Of a DNA stretch of 37,268 nucleotides, positions 36,033-37,268 are shown one piece after another (position 1 is the first letter of the stretch; each line of letters begins with the position of its first letter). The notes beneath the pieces are model-generated. The model did not search any database, was not told the DNA's origin, and saw only the letters and a list, made by a program, of their open reading frames with translations. Source of the DNA: Candidatus Zapsychrus exili (lineage in GTDB: Bacteria; Omnitrophota; Gorgyraeia; Zapsychrales; Zapsychraceae); the NCBI GenBank assembly GCA_030765585.1, contig JAVCCJ010000015.1, positions 1 to 37,268 of the forward strand. The letters are read 5' to 3'. The position numbers and the translations under genes were made by a program.

Positions 36033-37241
36033 ATGAAGGTGAATATGTTAAGAAAAAATTATAACAAAACAAAGATACAAGGTTATGGTCATTTGGGTAA
36101 TAATAAAGGCATTATGTTTTTAACTTCCATTTTTGTTGTTATTATTCTAATTGGCCTTATTGCAAGTTTTGCTATACTTAGCTCTTCAGAATTAAATAAT
36201 TCTAAAAGATATCAGTATTCTACTGCAGCTTTTTGGGCTGCTGAAGCTGGAGTCAACAAATTTATTCATAATACATCCATGCTAGATATTGAAAATGTTA
36301 CAGAGGCTATTGGGCTAGGTTTTGTTTCTTTAGAAAAAGACGATTCAAATCCTGCTTTAAGGATTGTAACAGCAACAGGCACTTATAATGATATAAGTCG
36401 TTCTATTCAAATAGAATTTCCTGCAAATCCACCTTCATTATTTGATAATACAATATCTTCTGGCGCAAATATTATATTAGATGGTTTCATTTCAGGTATG
36501 TCAGTTGATGGCAAAACAAGGCTTAGCGGAGAATATGATGATCAGGGATTTTGGACAACAGCAAACTTTGAGGACAAAGTAGAAGGGGTTGATAATGGGT
36601 TGACTACTTTAACTTATCCTGATTTAAATGAAAATGGACAAGAGGATTTTGATGATTTTGTAAGCTACAACAGAAGATTTGTTGATCCTGAAGACCCAGA
36701 CTATACTGGCGAATACTCGGAAGACGAGGTATTACACATTCAGACAAATGGTGCGGTAGATATTTGGCCAAATGAACAGCTTGTGGGAAAAAAAGTTGTA
36801 TTTATTGAAGGCTCTTCTGCTGGTCAAGGAGATGCAAGAATTTGGTTTGATGCAACATGGAGAAGCGATCAAAATATAACAATTATATCAACAGGTTCTG
36901 TTGATTATGTTCAACCGTTGCAGAGTCCTGCAGCGAATTCTCAGTTAAACACAATATCATGGGATGACTATAATGAGGCAGCCATTCTCTTAAGCACACA
37001 TAGCGGGTCTACATATACGCATGAAGATGCAAATTATGGATCCATTATATCTTTGTCACACACTACAGGGAATTTGATAGCAAATGGAGGTGTTCATTTG
37101 GATCTTATTTTTGTATGGAAAATGTTTGATTACGAAAATCCTGTTGACGAGAATGGACTTGTGCCTCCTGGATTTCAAGGATTGATAAATACTAGTTCGT
37201 CTGGCTATTCAGATACTCCTAGTAGTTGGGCTGAAATTTAA
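36033..37241 (+). CDS. PilX-like pilus-associated protein with large extracytoplasmic region and EF-hand-like loop
   Basis: GNNKGIMFLTSIFVVIILIGLIASFAILSSSELNNSKRYQYSTAAFWAAEAGVNKF (PilX_N-like); DLNENGQEDFDD loop. Confidence 0.75.
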   Translation: MKVNMLRKNYNKTKIQGYGHLGNNKGIMFLTSIFVVIILIGLIASFAILSSSELNNSKRYQYSTAAFWAAEAGVNKFIHNTSMLDIENVTEAIGLGFVSLEKDDSNPALRIVTATGTYNDISRSIQIEFPANPPSLFDNTISSGANIILDGFISGMSVDGKTRLSGEYDDQGFWTTANFEDKVEGVDNGLTTLTYPDLNENGQEDFDDFVSYNRRFVDPEDPDYTGEYSEDEVLHIQTNGAVDIWPNEQLVGKKVVFIEGSSAGQGDARIWFDATWRSDQNITIISTGSVDYVQPLQSPAANSQLNTISWDDYNEAAILLSTHSGSTYTHEDANYGSIISLSHTTGNLIANGGVHLDLIFVWKMFDYENPVDENGLVPPGFQGLINTSSSGYSDTPSSWAEI

Positions 37242-37268
37242 AATGGAGAGTGAAATTGATATTTTATA

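Noticed and set aside
1-37268. tRNA, rRNA or CRISPR array
   Set aside because: No recognisable tRNA T-loop/acceptor arrangement, rRNA signature or regularly spaced repeat was seen by eye; a tRNAscan/CRISPR search would be needed to exclude them formally.

Overview
The window is AT-rich and essentially every supported gene is on the + strand. I infer a Candidatus Omnitrophota-like bacterium from giant-protein style and gene content; this is not proven. (1) Positions 1-8895 hold a giant mosaic protein locus, open at the left edge. It contains methyltransferase-like, duplicated HExxH-type, P-loop kinase, degenerate Fic-like, GHKL ATPase-like, GNAT-like and Nudix-like modules. A short motif, D-x-A-[M/L]-x-[A/S/T], recurs nine times and mostly sits at module boundaries. 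(2) Positions 8953-16996 hold housekeeping genes: yggS, proC, mtnP, ileS, dksA/traR-like, lspA, lgt and rluD-like. A small four-helix-bundle (S23/IVP-like) cassette flanked by inverted repeats lies between lspA and lgt. (3) Positions 17261-25073 hold a coiled-coil protein, aroA and mreB-mreC-mreD-mrdA-rodA. (4) Positions 25187-37241 hold a type IV pilus locus: stand-alone MshEN protein, two PilB-type ATPases, second stand-alone MshEN protein, PilC, coiled-coil protein, Thr-type alkaline-phosphatase-superfamily membrane enzyme, a GEMM-I type (c-di-GMP-I) riboswitch with terminator upstream of major pilin, then minor pilins. The main points for follow-up are the inter-module motif system, the apparent two-level c-di-GMP control of the pilus locus, and five gene interruptions (three in-frame stops TAA/TAG/TGA and two single-base frameshifts) where the reading frame clearly resumes downstream.
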